Source: CAZMHJ01 sp046350635
GTDB lineage: Bacteria; Patescibacteriota; Saccharimonadia; Saccharimonadales; CAIOMD01
Reading direction: 5' to 3'
NCBI GenBank assembly: GCA_046350635.1
Contig: JAXLZY010000004.1
Location: 1-59,673 of the forward strand
DNA: 59,673 nucleotides
Below the pieces are notes generated by a model, which was not told the DNA's origin, did not search any database, and saw only the letters and a program-made list of their open reading frames with translations. The position numbers and the translations under genes were made by a program. Position 1 is the first letter of the stretch, and every line of letters starts with the position of its first letter. This document shows, piece after piece, positions 34,863-43,828 of this stretch.

Positions 34863-36749
34863 TTACTGTAAAACGGCTTTGATGCGACGGACGCCAGCAC
34901 TGCTGGCTTCTTCTTTTGTAATTTTAAAATGTTTGCCACCTTCGGCGAGCGTACCAGTATGTTCAACATGCGGGCCACCGCAAATTTCACGGCTATAGTT
35001 TTCGCCATCAGGATCACCTACTGTATAGACCTTCACGATATCACCATATTTATCACCAAAGGCACCCATAACACCGTTTGCAAGCGCTTCTTTGGTGTTT
35101 TCTTCACGCCAGCCCATTGGCCAATCTTTTTCGATTTGCTCGTTCACAATCTTTTCAACTTCTGCAATTTGTTCGGGCGTTACTTTTTCGGGGTGACTAA
35201 AGTCAAAACGTAACCGTTCGGCTGTAATATTGCTCCCACGTTGAATAACGTGGTCGCCAAGTACCAAGCGAAGTGCTTTATACATAAGGTGCGTCGCGGT
35301 ATGGTATTTGGTAGTAATTTCGCTGTGGTCAGCCAAGCCACCCTTAAAGGTGCCCTTAGCAGCCGTTTGACTGCGAGCTTTTTGCTCCGCCATTAAGCGA
35401 TCAAATTCAGCCGTGGCATCATCTTTAATTGTCACGTTTTGCGTAAACGCTTCTTCTTTGGTTAGCTCTACTGGGAATCCGTATGTGTCGTACAACTTAA
35501 AGATAATATCGCCAGTGAGCTCACCATTTTTGGTAAGTTTGCTAAATTCTTTAACGCCACTGCGCAAGGTTTGCCTAAAGACCTTTTCTTCTTTTACGAG
35601 CACCGCAATAATTTGGTCGCGATTGTTCTTTACCTCTGGGTAGTCGTTTTCGTATAAGTCAGCAATGGTCGGCACAACAGCCTCTAAAAAGTTTTGTTCT
35701 ATACCAAGTTCGAATGCATAGCGAATAGCCCGCCGCATGAAGCGACGCATAACGTAGCCTTGGGCTTTATTACTTGGCACAACACCGTCAACGGCTAAAA
35801 AGGTTGCTGCGCGCAAATGGTCGGCAATCACACGCATAGCAGCGGTGTGTTGTTCGTAGCTTTTACCGCTTATTTCTTGAAGTTTTTCGATAATTGACCA
35901 TAGCAAACTAATCTTAAACATATCACCACTGCCTTCAGCCGCAGCGGCAACGCGTTCTAGACCGCCACCAAAGTCAACATTTGCTTTTGGTAGTTCGCTA
36001 AAGGTGCCATCTTCGTTCTTAAGATATTGCATAAAAACCGAGTTGCCGATTTCCATGTACCGGCCACAGTCACAGTTCGGGTGGCAATGTTCACCCCATT
36101 TTGTGTCGTGTTGAATATGCTCGAACTCGTAAAAGACTTCGCTATCGGGGCCACCAGGTTCACCAGCAGGCATATTTGCAGGTACGCCGGCACGACTCCA
36201 CCAGTTCTTTTTAGCGTCGTAATAAAAGATACGGCCACCTTGCATTCCTGTTTTATAGCCATCAGCCTCAGAACCGACTTCTACAATCTTGGCATCAATC
36301 TCTTTTTTCTTGAATAAATCCTGCCAAATGGTAGCCGATTCTTCGTCTTTTGGTACGCCCGCTTCATCGTCACCCAAAAATGCAGTTACATACAGTTTGT
36401 TTGGATCAATGCCTACAATATCGGTAAGAAACGTAAAGTACCAGGTTAATTGTTCTTTTTTAAAATAATCGCCAAAACTCCAGTTACCGAGCATTTCAAA
36501 AAACGTTGTATGACGATTATCACCGACTTCTTCAATATCTTCGGCACGTAAGCATGTTTGGCTATCTGCTACACGCGTACCGCTTGGGTGTGGTTCACCC
36601 AAAAGATAGGTGATGAGCGGTTGCATGCCGCTACCGGTAAATAAGGTTGTTGGATCGTTTTGCGGCACTAAATTGGCACGTGGAATAATCACGTGGCCAT
36701 TTTCGCGCGCAAACTCTAAATATGCGTTTCGAATTTCTTGAGCTGTCAT
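34863..36749 (-). CDS. alaS: Alanyl-tRNA synthetase lacking the C-terminal DHHA1 domain
   Basis: AlaRS charges tRNA-Ala. The 628 residues cover the class II catalytic domain (motif 2-like region DNRHTTFFEMLGNWSFGDYF near 75; GLERVAAAAEG), the tRNA-recognition helices, and the editing domain with zinc/water ligands HTATHLMYKAL and CGGPHVEHTGTLAEGG, ending at VRRIKAVLQ. The usual protein has about 875 residues; the linker and DHHA1/C-Ala domain are absent and the stop is clean. Loss of C-Ala is seen in some reduced genomes. Editing residues remain. TACAAT (36757-36762) is seven bases before ATG 36749 (leaderless). Confidence 0.95.
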   Translation of the reverse strand: MTAQEIRNAYLEFARENGHVIIPRANLVPQNDPTTLFTGSGMQPLITYLLGEPHPSGTRVADSQTCLRAEDIEEVGDNRHTTFFEMLGNWSFGDYFKKEQLTWYFTFLTDIVGIDPNKLYVTAFLGDDEAGVPKDEESATIWQDLFKKKEIDAKIVEVGSEADGYKTGMQGGRIFYYDAKKNWWSRAGVPANMPAGEPGGPDSEVFYEFEHIQHDTKWGEHCHPNCDCGRYMEIGNSVFMQYLKNEDGTFSELPKANVDFGGGLERVAAAAEGSGDMFKISLLWSIIEKLQEISGKSYEQHTAAMRVIADHLRAATFLAVDGVVPSNKAQGYVMRRFMRRAIRYAFELGIEQNFLEAVVPTIADLYENDYPEVKNNRDQIIAVLVKEEKVFRQTLRSGVKEFSKLTKNGELTGDIIFKLYDTYGFPVELTKEEAFTQNVTIKDDATAEFDRLMAEQKARSQTAAKGTFKGGLADHSEITTKYHTATHLMYKALRLVLGDHVIQRGSNITAERLRFDFSHPEKVTPEQIAEVEKIVNEQIEKDWPMGWREENTKEALANGVMGAFGDKYGDIVKVYTVGDPDGENYSREICGGPHVEHTGTLAEGGKHFKITKEEASSAGVRRIKAVLQ

Positions 36750-36781
36750 TGTAGGTATTGTAACAGAGGTATTTAAAAAAA

Positions 36782-37813
36782 TTAAATGACGATTGCGCCA
36801 CCGACAACGTAGTCACCGTCGTACATAACCGCTGATTGGCCGGGCGTTACGGCCCGTACAGCGTCTTTAAGCTGCATATGTGATAAATCGTCACTAAACG
36901 TAGCATCTACAAGCGATGCGCGATAACGTGTACGTACCTGGTAGGTTTTACCTGCTTGCGGTGCGTTATTTATCCAGTGTTGGCTTGTTAGATTAAGTTC
37001 GTGCAACCACAGACGCTCATCATCAAGCTGCGTCGTAACGTAGACTTCGTTTTTATCCATATTTTTGCCGACAACGTAATACGGTAAGCCGCCACCAACA
37101 TCTAATCCATGGCGCTGGCCAATGGTGTAAAAAATTGCGCCGTCGTGCTCGCCAATTGTGCGCCCAAATTGATCAATTATTGCGCCTGGGGTAGTAGTAA
37201 CATATTGTTGCAAAAATTCTTTGATGCCCACCTTACCAACAAAACAAATCCCCATGCTTTCTTTTTTTGTTGCAGTAATGAGGTTTCGCTCGGCAGCGAG
37301 CTCTCGTACCTGTGGCTTGGTGTATTCGCCAAGTGGGAATAATGTTTTAGCGAGTGCTTCTTCGGTTACGCGATACAAAAAATAGCTTTGATCTTTGTTT
37401 GTGTCTATTCCGGTAAACAGCTGGCCATCCCTAACTCGAGCATAATGCCCCGTTGCGACAAAGTCTGCCCCTTTATCGACTGCTGTGTTTAAAAATAGCT
37501 TAAACTTAACCTCTTGGTTGCACATAATATCGGGGTTTGGCGTACGCCCTGCTTTGTATTCGTCAATCATGTAATCAACAACTTTGGCGCGATATTCGGT
37601 TTCAAAATCGAACATCTCAAAATCGATACCGAGCTGTACGGCCACACGCTTGGCATCTTGGTAATCTTCTTTCCATGGGCATGCAAAGCCAGGTAAATCT
37701 TGGCTCCAGTTTTTCATGTAGACGCCCACAACATGATACCCCTGCTCTTTTACTAAAGCAGCCGTAACCGAGCTATCTACGCCTCCACTGAGGCCCACAA
37801 ACACCGTTTTCAT
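36782..37813 (-). CDS. mnmA: tRNA 2-thiouridylase MnmA
   Basis: MnmA thiolates U34 of tRNA-Glu, Gln and Lys. This 343-residue protein has the PP-loop GLSGGVDSSVTAALV at residue 8, the catalytic Cys of NPDIMCNQEVKF near 100, the second Cys in MGICFVGKVGIKEFL near 200, and the C-terminal beta-barrel (RYRASLVDATF). TACACT (37822-37827) lies eight bases before ATG 37813, so the mRNA is leaderless. Sulfur probably comes directly from the cysteine desulfurase at 51.6-52.8 kb; no Tus relay genes are seen. Confidence 0.96.
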   Translation of the reverse strand: MKTVFVGLSGGVDSSVTAALVKEQGYHVVGVYMKNWSQDLPGFACPWKEDYQDAKRVAVQLGIDFEMFDFETEYRAKVVDYMIDEYKAGRTPNPDIMCNQEVKFKLFLNTAVDKGADFVATGHYARVRDGQLFTGIDTNKDQSYFLYRVTEEALAKTLFPLGEYTKPQVRELAAERNLITATKKESMGICFVGKVGIKEFLQQYVTTTPGAIIDQFGRTIGEHDGAIFYTIGQRHGLDVGGGLPYYVVGKNMDKNEVYVTTQLDDERLWLHELNLTSQHWINNAPQAGKTYQVRTRYRASLVDATFSDDLSHMQLKDAVRAVTPGQSAVMYDGDYVVGGAIVI

Positions 37814-37834
37814 CGTCTACTAGTGTACACTATC

Positions 37835-38749
37835 CTATTCAAAAGGATGTTCGCCACGGCTAAGCTTACTTTTGACACGCTTGATTTCGTATCGTTTACC
37901 AAGCCAAAATGTAGTTGCAATAAGAGGTACTGCGATTGCTGCGGGTTGCCACAATATAACCGTACGAGTGGTGCCACTGTTTTTATCAGCCGTTGCACCT
38001 GCGACATTAGATTGTTTCACTTCACCATTACCAATTGCTGTTACCTGCAAATATGCAGTCACATTATTTTTATCAGAGGCCTTAATAAGCGCCCTGTAGA
38101 CACCTGCGGCATCAAACGTGTGCTTTAGGGTAAATTCGCCCGGGTTTGTGGCTGTGTATACATCTGCCGATGTACCATCACCCCAGTCTACACTTATTGC
38201 ATAAGGTGCGGTGCCACCACTTATAACAATCGGCCAGGTTAATACTTCTTTAGGGTTGGCGCCACGTCGGGCGTAATTTGTCGTTAAGCTGACGCGTGGA
38301 GCAAGCGTAGGCCTATTTGCACTGTCATCAAATGTAACAGAAACTAAATTACTGTCTGGGCTCGCTTGGTCAAGTTCATCATATGCGCGGGCAACCAAGT
38401 CGTTTTTCGAGCTAAAAAGGTCTATTTTTATGCTATAGCTACCATTCTGGCATGGTACCGAGCCGCTAAAGACATTATTTTTAAACACCTTAACGAGCAG
38501 GTTGTTAGGGCAAATACCCGTCACCGTGATTGGTAAGCTATTAAATACTGCACCGTTAGCAGGGCTCGAAATTGTTGGTGCCTGACTAGGTGGCGGTGCA
38601 CTAATCGTTCCCTGTACACCCACACCACCCGTCTGCGGGTTAGTAACGGCACTCGATATGCCAGAAATACTAATAAGCGAAACAAACACGACAAAACCTG
38701 CTATAAGGTTGCGCAGAAGTGGTTGGAGTTTTAGCGCTGATGTTTTCAT
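37835..38749 (-). CDS. Exported PKD/Ig-like surface protein with C-terminal anchor
   Basis: This 304-residue protein has a signal peptide (NLIAGFVVFVSLISISGISSA), a Pro-rich spacer, an Ig-like domain (APTISSPANGAVFNSLPITV, two Cys at NGICPNN.. and ..SVPCQNG) and a PKD-like domain (YAISVDWGDGTSADVYTATN, FDAAGVYRALIKASDKNN). A membrane helix (about 265-285, ILWQPAAIAVPLIATTFWLG) and a basic tail end the protein. Orientation: domains outside, tail inside. It follows the terminator of the surface cluster and is probably transcribed alone. Confidence 0.75.
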   Translation of the reverse strand: MKTSALKLQPLLRNLIAGFVVFVSLISISGISSAVTNPQTGGVGVQGTISAPPPSQAPTISSPANGAVFNSLPITVTGICPNNLLVKVFKNNVFSGSVPCQNGSYSIKIDLFSSKNDLVARAYDELDQASPDSNLVSVTFDDSANRPTLAPRVSLTTNYARRGANPKEVLTWPIVISGGTAPYAISVDWGDGTSADVYTATNPGEFTLKHTFDAAGVYRALIKASDKNNVTAYLQVTAIGNGEVKQSNVAGATADKNSGTTRTVILWQPAAIAVPLIATTFWLGKRYEIKRVKSKLSRGEHPFE

Positions 38750-38807
38750 GGTGTTTGGTGTTCGTAAAACTTATATATAACTATAGTATTTTTTACCATA
38801 AACGTAA

Positions 38808-38831
38808 AGAGGTGACTAATGTCACCCCTCT
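38808..38831 (-). terminator. Terminator after the DUF916-like gene
   Basis: On the minus strand AGAGGGGTGAC-ATTA-GTCACCTCT forms a nine-pair hairpin with one bulge, followed by TTACGTTT. It separates the surface-protein operon from the PKD-like gene. Confidence 0.6.
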
Positions 38832-38851
38832 AGTTGTTTTTTTAGCTTTAT

Positions 38852-39832
38852 TTATCGACGTACTTTAGCGGTGTGCTTAGAGCGTGTTGATAGTTTTCGG
38901 TAAATAAAGAACCCTAGAACTAAGAACAGAACGACAATTCCTGCAAGCACTGCAATTGACCATGCGGGGATAACCCAGAATGTGTTCTTGGCAGTAATAA
39001 GGCTACCACTTGTACCATAGCCAAGATTAGCAGTAATTGTATACTTGCCGATCCAGTTTTGGTTCTTTAGCTGATCTTCGAACTTACGGGTACTGTTTGG
39101 CAATACATTTGCACGTGGATCAGTATTATTGAACTCGTATTCTTGCACTATCTTGCCACTACGATCGGTTACTTGCACGCGACCAAATGGCTTTACATGA
39201 ATATTACCCGTGTTCTTAAGGCGAGTAATGATGCTCATTTTGCCACTATTTATAAAAAAGCGGCCTGGGTCGCTGTTTTTAGCAGCTGTAAATTCAACAA
39301 GTTGTAAGCTTTCGGTTAAGCTACCGGTAACACGTACCAAAAAGATAGTTCCAACGCTTGCAGATAGGGCAACGTTCTTATCATTGCTGCTACCATTATC
39401 TGATACGAAACGAATTGCTCCATAGTAGCCACCAGCATTTGCGTTACCTGGCACTGTTATTCGTACATCTATGTTCTTCTTTTCACCCGGGTTTAGGGTG
39501 GTGTTAGGGATATTACCTACAAGTGACTTAAAGCTGTTGCTTGGCGCTGCCTTATCATCTAGTAAAATACGTGGCTGACCATTTTCGTCACCGCTTGGTT
39601 CGAAATCGTTAACAATTGCTTTTGCAGTAGTAACGCCACCTGTTGCGTTTTCTACCGTTAGGGTTACTACTTGGCTCTTACCTGGGTCAAGGGTAAGTTC
39701 AGACCTAACTGGCGAAACCACAAACCCGTTACCTGAATTTTGGGCATGCGTTGTTGCCACTGGCAACGTTAACATTACGACACTAGCAATGCTTAGTAGA
39801 GCACTACCGACTACTGATACAAGACGTTTCAT
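38852..39832 (-). CDS. DUF916-like (WxL-interacting type) membrane-anchored surface protein
   Basis: This 326-residue protein has a cleavable signal (SVVMLTLPVATTHA), two Ig-like beta domains (FVVSPVRSELTLDPGKSQVV; LNPGEKKNIDVRITVPGNAN, AGGYYGAIRFVS; RLKNTGNIHVKPFGRVQV), a C-terminal membrane helix near 290-312 and a basic cytoplasmic tail. This is the layout of the DUF916/DUF3324 proteins that hold WxL proteins on the wall of Firmicutes. GGAGG precedes the ATG by six bases. It is the last gene of a unit with two exported proteins, which makes it the candidate anchor for them. Confidence 0.78.
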   Translation of the reverse strand: MKRLVSVVGSALLSIASVVMLTLPVATTHAQNSGNGFVVSPVRSELTLDPGKSQVVTLTVENATGGVTTAKAIVNDFEPSGDENGQPRILLDDKAAPSNSFKSLVGNIPNTTLNPGEKKNIDVRITVPGNANAGGYYGAIRFVSDNGSSNDKNVALSASVGTIFLVRVTGSLTESLQLVEFTAAKNSDPGRFFINSGKMSIITRLKNTGNIHVKPFGRVQVTDRSGKIVQEYEFNNTDPRANVLPNSTRKFEDQLKNQNWIGKYTITANLGYGTSGSLITAKNTFWVIPAWSIAVLAGIVVLFLVLGFFIYRKLSTRSKHTAKVRR

Positions 39833-39887
39833 TTTTCCTCCACAAACTTTTATGTTAAAAACGCTTACGCCAAGTGTATCAAAAGCG

Positions 39888-40955
39888 TTAGAAGTTTGCC
39901 AAGCAAATATATAATATTGTTGTGTTATACACGCCAGGTTTTTGGCTCTTATCTATATTTACCATCATGCTACCAGTAATTCTATACAGATCAGTTGTGC
40001 CACCACTGCTTGCTACAACATCACCGTTGTTAAAGGTAAACCTGTTGGCAATGTTATAATTCGGCGAAACCGTAACACCTGTACCGGGCCCAACTGGGTC
40101 AAGCCCTATATTTGGCGAACTATTTGCCCTAAAATTAACACCAAATTGGCTTTGACCTGTCGTAGCCGATGTTGGACTAATAAGCGAAGGAATAATATTA
40201 TTACCCGATGTAAGGGTTTGACCCGTCATAGTAATACCAAGCCCATACGGTGCATTGGTAGCAACTAATAATTGATGTTGAGCCACCTTGGTTTGTGTAG
40301 TGCTTAGCTCGCCAAAGTCTATAAACTGACCGGCGGCACTCGTACAGTTATACTGCGGTATTGTTTGCGCAACACAAAACAGTAAATAGGGTGGAACTTC
40401 TGCCTGCACAGGGACATACCTGTTAATGGCAAAGGCTATACCACCTTCGTACGTCGCCGGCCCGGTTGCATTATTTGTTGGATATACATATATACGTGCA
40501 TAGTACGTACGAACATCATCAGGGTTCGTAATATTACCGAATAGGTACGAAACATTCGTGGCTGTAGTAGCACTCGGCGCACGAGTAATAACCATTTTAT
40601 TTATGCTTGATAATGCGTTGTTGTATGTAAAACCTATTTCGCCTGTTTGAGTCACAAAGGTTGCACTGTTGGACGAAAAACCAGAAGGTGCAGTACATGT
40701 TGTATTAGGCAGTGGTGATTCATCACACACCTGCAAAACAATACTACCAACAACGGTACTTGCGGGGAACGAAAAGGCTAAATTATAGTTGGTTGGCGAA
40801 TGCAAAGATCGGGAATCGCTGAGTGTAAGTGTACGGTTGGTAACGTACGGTGCCGCATGCAATTTTGCACTAAAAAACGGTACTGCCCCTATAGAGAGCA
40901 GTACCGTTAGTGTGGTAAGAACAATGCGTTGAGCTATAACCGTTCGCGCAGGCAT
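39888..40955 (-). CDS. Exported surface protein with shared C-terminal domain (member 3)
   Basis: These 355 residues open with an export signal (IVLTTLTVLLSIGAVPFFSA). The N-domain (NRTLTLSDSRSLHSPTNYNL; VLQVCDESPLPNTTCTAPSG) resembles that of the next two proteins. The C-terminal domain has FGVNFRANSSPNIGLDP, YNIANRFTFNNGDVVASS and the end NIDKSQKPGVYNTTILYI. AAAGGG precedes ATG 40955; it follows member 2 by 21 bases. Cysteines occur in pairs, suggesting disulfides. Function unknown; adhesion or surface-layer role inferred from context. Confidence 0.7.
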   Translation of the reverse strand: MPARTVIAQRIVLTTLTVLLSIGAVPFFSAKLHAAPYVTNRTLTLSDSRSLHSPTNYNLAFSFPASTVVGSIVLQVCDESPLPNTTCTAPSGFSSNSATFVTQTGEIGFTYNNALSSINKMVITRAPSATTATNVSYLFGNITNPDDVRTYYARIYVYPTNNATGPATYEGGIAFAINRYVPVQAEVPPYLLFCVAQTIPQYNCTSAAGQFIDFGELSTTQTKVAQHQLLVATNAPYGLGITMTGQTLTSGNNIIPSLISPTSATTGQSQFGVNFRANSSPNIGLDPVGPGTGVTVSPNYNIANRFTFNNGDVVASSGGTTDLYRITGSMMVNIDKSQKPGVYNTTILYICLANF

Positions 40956-40976
40956 TGCCGTACCCTTTCTTAATTC

Positions 40977-42251
40977 TTAGTATGTACCAGTTGCAATGAA
41001 CTGTAGTGTTGTACCGTAGATACCAGCCTTGGTAGTGTTAGCGATGCTACCCATGAAGGCCAAAGTATGTGAAGTAACAGCACCAGGTGTCTTTGTAAGT
41101 ACTGTTGAACCAGTAGCACCATTGGTATTAGTTGCGTCAAAACCATACTTGGTTGTCGTGCTAGTGTTTGTTGTACCAGTACCTGAGTTGTTTGGTGCAG
41201 CTGAACATTGTGTAGTTGTGTCTTGGTTAGCAACGCCATCACCATAAGGAGCGGCAACAGTTACGCCAGCTGATGTAGTTGCGCAGAAACCGAATTGTTC
41301 GGTACCCGTTGCATATGATGCTTGTGACGCACCAATAGCAGCGATGCTTGTACCACCAGAACCCGAACAGGTTGTACCGAAGGTAGGCATTGGGTTACAA
41401 AGCGTATCGCCCTTTACCACAACGACCGCGTTACCTTGGGCGTTGGTTTGGATATACAGCTTAACGTTACTGTTTACATAGTTACTTGCCGTATCGAGCA
41501 CACCGTTGGTGTCACCGAGGTTAATTGATACCGTGCGGTTGGTTGTGGTTGTGTCTTTTTCTGTACCGGCTGTGCTACATTGTGCTGCTGTGGTTACACA
41601 GAACTGTAGACGTTCCTGAACCTTAGCAGTAATGATCAGGTCGTTAGCGGTGCTGAGTGCAATACCACCCGAGTCAATTACAGCTGCACCGTTACTTGGG
41701 TTAGCAACAGTATAGCCAGTTGCACCAGCAGCAGCGTTATAGGTGTAAATACGAGCATAGAAGGTGTGGTTACCAGTGTTAGGGTTGGTAACGCCAGTCA
41801 CGTTGAACGTTACTGACTGACCTGCAGTTGGAGCAGCGTGAGCACCACTCGTATATGAAAGCGTGAACGTTCGGTTCGTGTTAAGCTGACCAGCTGTATA
41901 GGTACCACCTACTGCTGAGCCGTTAACCTGGAAGCTTGAGAATGTACCAGCACCGACAGAAAAACCACCGGGTGCGGTACATGTAGTATCGCCAATGATA
42001 GGTGTGTTGTCACAAAAATCAATTGCAATACCATCAAGGTTACCAGACCATGATGAGCTTACATTAAAGCTCACCGCGTAAGTAACGCTTGTGGCAGACC
42101 ACTTTGAGGTACTCATTGTTATTTTGCGAGATGTTACGGATGCCGCTTTAGCTCTGCTGGCAAATAATGCCGGCACTAACGCCGCAACCAATAACGCTAC
42201 GATACTCAGTATCGTAAATGCACGAAAACTGTGCAATTTTGGTTGGATCAT
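40977..42251 (-). CDS. Exported surface protein with shared C-terminal domain (member 2)
   Basis: This protein has 424 residues from ATG 42251, chosen for the strong AGGAG six bases upstream, over an in-frame ATG 15 codons earlier. It has a signal peptide (ILSIVALLVAALVPALFASRA), an N-domain (SRKITMSTSKWSATSVTYAV; AIDFCDNTPIIGDTTCTAPG), then VQERLQFCVTTAAQC and NLGDTNGVLDT, and a Ser/Thr/Gly-rich end closing with KAGIYGTTLQFIATGTY. It is clearly a paralogue of the 42452-43702 product: both share SPIIG/TPIIG, NPD/NPN-GNHT-YARI, IALSTxNDL and TTLQFIATGTY. It has its own TTGACA/TATCAT promoter. Confidence 0.75.
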   Translation of the reverse strand: MIQPKLHSFRAFTILSIVALLVAALVPALFASRAKAASVTSRKITMSTSKWSATSVTYAVSFNVSSSWSGNLDGIAIDFCDNTPIIGDTTCTAPGGFSVGAGTFSSFQVNGSAVGGTYTAGQLNTNRTFTLSYTSGAHAAPTAGQSVTFNVTGVTNPNTGNHTFYARIYTYNAAAGATGYTVANPSNGAAVIDSGGIALSTANDLIITAKVQERLQFCVTTAAQCSTAGTEKDTTTTNRTVSINLGDTNGVLDTASNYVNSNVKLYIQTNAQGNAVVVVKGDTLCNPMPTFGTTCSGSGGTSIAAIGASQASYATGTEQFGFCATTSAGVTVAAPYGDGVANQDTTTQCSAAPNNSGTGTTNTSTTTKYGFDATNTNGATGSTVLTKTPGAVTSHTLAFMGSIANTTKAGIYGTTLQFIATGTY

Positions 42252-42300
42252 TTTTTTCTCCTGTTGTTGGTTTTTTAATTTTGGTTGGTTATACAAGGGG

Positions 42301-42355
42301 ATGATACCGCTTATGCACAGGTAGTGTCAATATTATTCTTGACAAGTTATCCACA
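42301..42355 (-). promoter_or_regulatory. Promoter of surface protein member 2 with upstream DnaA-box-like word
   Basis: On the minus strand TTGACA (42325-42330) and TATCAT (42301-42306) are spaced 18 bases. Upstream lies TGTGGATAACTT, which contains a perfect DnaA box (TTATCCACA on plus, 42347-42355), then AAGAAT. The same arrangement precedes member 1. Confidence 0.65.
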
Positions 42356-42383
42356 GGCCAGAGAGGTAAAGCTTACATAAGCA

Positions 42384-42409
42384 AATCAGCGCTCTCACGA
42401 GCGCTGATT
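42384..42409 (-). terminator. Terminator after surface protein member 1
   Basis: An 11-pair perfect hairpin AATCAGCGCTC-GTGA-GAGCGCTGATT lies between member 1 and the promoter of member 2. The T-tract is weak (TTGCTTATG), so termination is likely but not certain. Confidence 0.6.
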
Positions 42410-42451
42410 GCTATCTTATGCTACTAAGAAAAACAAATGTTGAAAGCTTTT

Positions 42452-43702
42452 TTAGTACGTACCAGTTGCAATAAACTGAAGGGTTGTTGTGTAAATACCA
42501 GCTTCGGTCGTTGCTGCTACGTTACCAATAAACGCAAGTTGTGCAGTTGAAGTTGTACCTGCAGGCTTTTTGGCGATAGTGTCGCCTGATGCAGCCAAAG
42601 TATTTGTGGTGTTAAAACCAAACTTTGCTGATCCTGCTCCACCAAAGCTACCCGTTCCGGCCGTTTGTGACGTTGTACTACAGTTAGAGTCGTTATAGGT
42701 GCTATTGCCCACGGTACCTGTTGTTATATCAAGTCCGTTAGCTGATGGTTCGTAGAGGCAGAGGCCGAATTGTTCGGTACCTGCTGCGCTACTTGCTGAT
42801 GTTGCGCCGATAGCGGCAACGTTAAAGCTACCACTCTTGAGCGTATCGCCCTTAAGTACCACCATTGCGCCACTGATAGCGTTTGTAGAAATATCAAACT
42901 TAGCTGATTTATCTACGTATGGTCCAGCTGTATCAAGAACACCGTTTGTATCACCAAGCGTAATGTTGCTTGTGCGATTTGCACCTGTCGTATCTTTTTC
43001 TGTACCAGATGTACTACAGGTAGCAGATGTATACAAACAGAATGTTAGGCGTTCTTGTACCTTTGCAGTAACCGTAAGGTCATTGGTAGTGCTTAACGCA
43101 ATACCACCTGCATCTAAATAGGTACCAACAGTTGGAGTTCCTGTGTCTAAGTAACCGCCTGAACCTGCAGCACCTGGGCTATTAGCGCCAGTATCATTTG
43201 CATAAAGCAAAATGCGTGCATAGTAAGTGTGGTTACCTAAGTCGGGATTGGTAACAGTTGTTATATCGAAACCATAAGTTGGCGTACCAGATGTGGTAAG
43301 AGATTCACCACCAGCCTTCGTAAGGGCAAGTGTACGACCTGAGTTACCACTGGTTGCTGACCAACCACTCATATTTTGGTAATTATTTACCGTTGGGGTA
43401 CCGACCGTAAAGGCGGTAGATCCAGAACCTGGTTTCGTACAGGTTCCGTTTCCGATAATCGGACTTTCTTCACAGAAGTCGACGATTATACCCTTGATTG
43501 TCATGGCTGCAGACGCTTGAAAACGTACAGCGTACGTTACGTTTGTCGCACTGGCCTGTGGGGTACTTAACGTAATACTTCGGCTTTGAATAAGCGCGTA
43601 AGCATTACTACTGAGTACTACCGGTAAGACCGATGCGGCAGCCAATGTTGCTACTGTCACTATCGCAGATGTGCGTGACAGAAGCGATTTGGCTTTAACC
43701 AT
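42452..43702 (-). CDS. Exported surface protein with shared C-terminal domain (member 1)
   Basis: This 416-residue protein has a signal peptide (SAIVTVATLAAASVLPVVLS), the N-domain (SRSITLSTPQASATNVTYAV; IIVDFCEESPIIGNGTCTKP), the central VQERLTFCLYTSATCSTSGT and ITLGDTNGVLDT block, and the C-terminal GDTIAKKPAG...EAGIYTTTLQFIATGTY. AAGGAG lies nine bases before ATG 43702. It is most similar to member 2 throughout and is followed by a terminator, so it is transcribed alone. The ending recalls the beta-strand before the W-x-L tryptophan of WxL domains, but no W-x-L is present. Confidence 0.75.
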   Translation of the reverse strand: MVKAKSLLSRTSAIVTVATLAAASVLPVVLSSNAYALIQSRSITLSTPQASATNVTYAVRFQASAAMTIKGIIVDFCEESPIIGNGTCTKPGSGSTAFTVGTPTVNNYQNMSGWSATSGNSGRTLALTKAGGESLTTSGTPTYGFDITTVTNPDLGNHTYYARILLYANDTGANSPGAAGSGGYLDTGTPTVGTYLDAGGIALSTTNDLTVTAKVQERLTFCLYTSATCSTSGTEKDTTGANRTSNITLGDTNGVLDTAGPYVDKSAKFDISTNAISGAMVVLKGDTLKSGSFNVAAIGATSASSAAGTEQFGLCLYEPSANGLDITTGTVGNSTYNDSNCSTTSQTAGTGSFGGAGSAKFGFNTTNTLAASGDTIAKKPAGTTSTAQLAFIGNVAATTEAGIYTTTLQFIATGTY

Positions 43703-43752
43703 TGCTTCTTTCTCCTTTTAAATTGTTTTTTGTTTTTGCTTGTAGCATCCCA

Positions 43753-43806
43753 AGCGTAACACAAGCATTAAGGTGTTGCAATACATTCTTATAAAAGTTA
43801 TCCACA
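43753..43806 (-). promoter_or_regulatory. Promoter of surface protein member 1 with upstream DnaA-box-like word
   Basis: On the minus strand TTGCAA (43776-43781) and TACGCT (43753-43758) are spaced 17 bases. Upstream TGTGGATAACTT (perfect DnaA box TTATCCACA on plus at 43798-43806) and AAGAAT match the member 2 promoter nearly base for base down to ATTG. Confidence 0.55.
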
Positions 43807-43828
43807 CCCTTTTTGCGATAATGCAAAT

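Noticed and set aside
42347..43806. Replication origin, suggested by perfect DnaA boxes
   Set aside because: Only two boxes 1.45 kb apart, each tied to a promoter; no AT-rich unwinding region and no dnaA/dnaN nearby.
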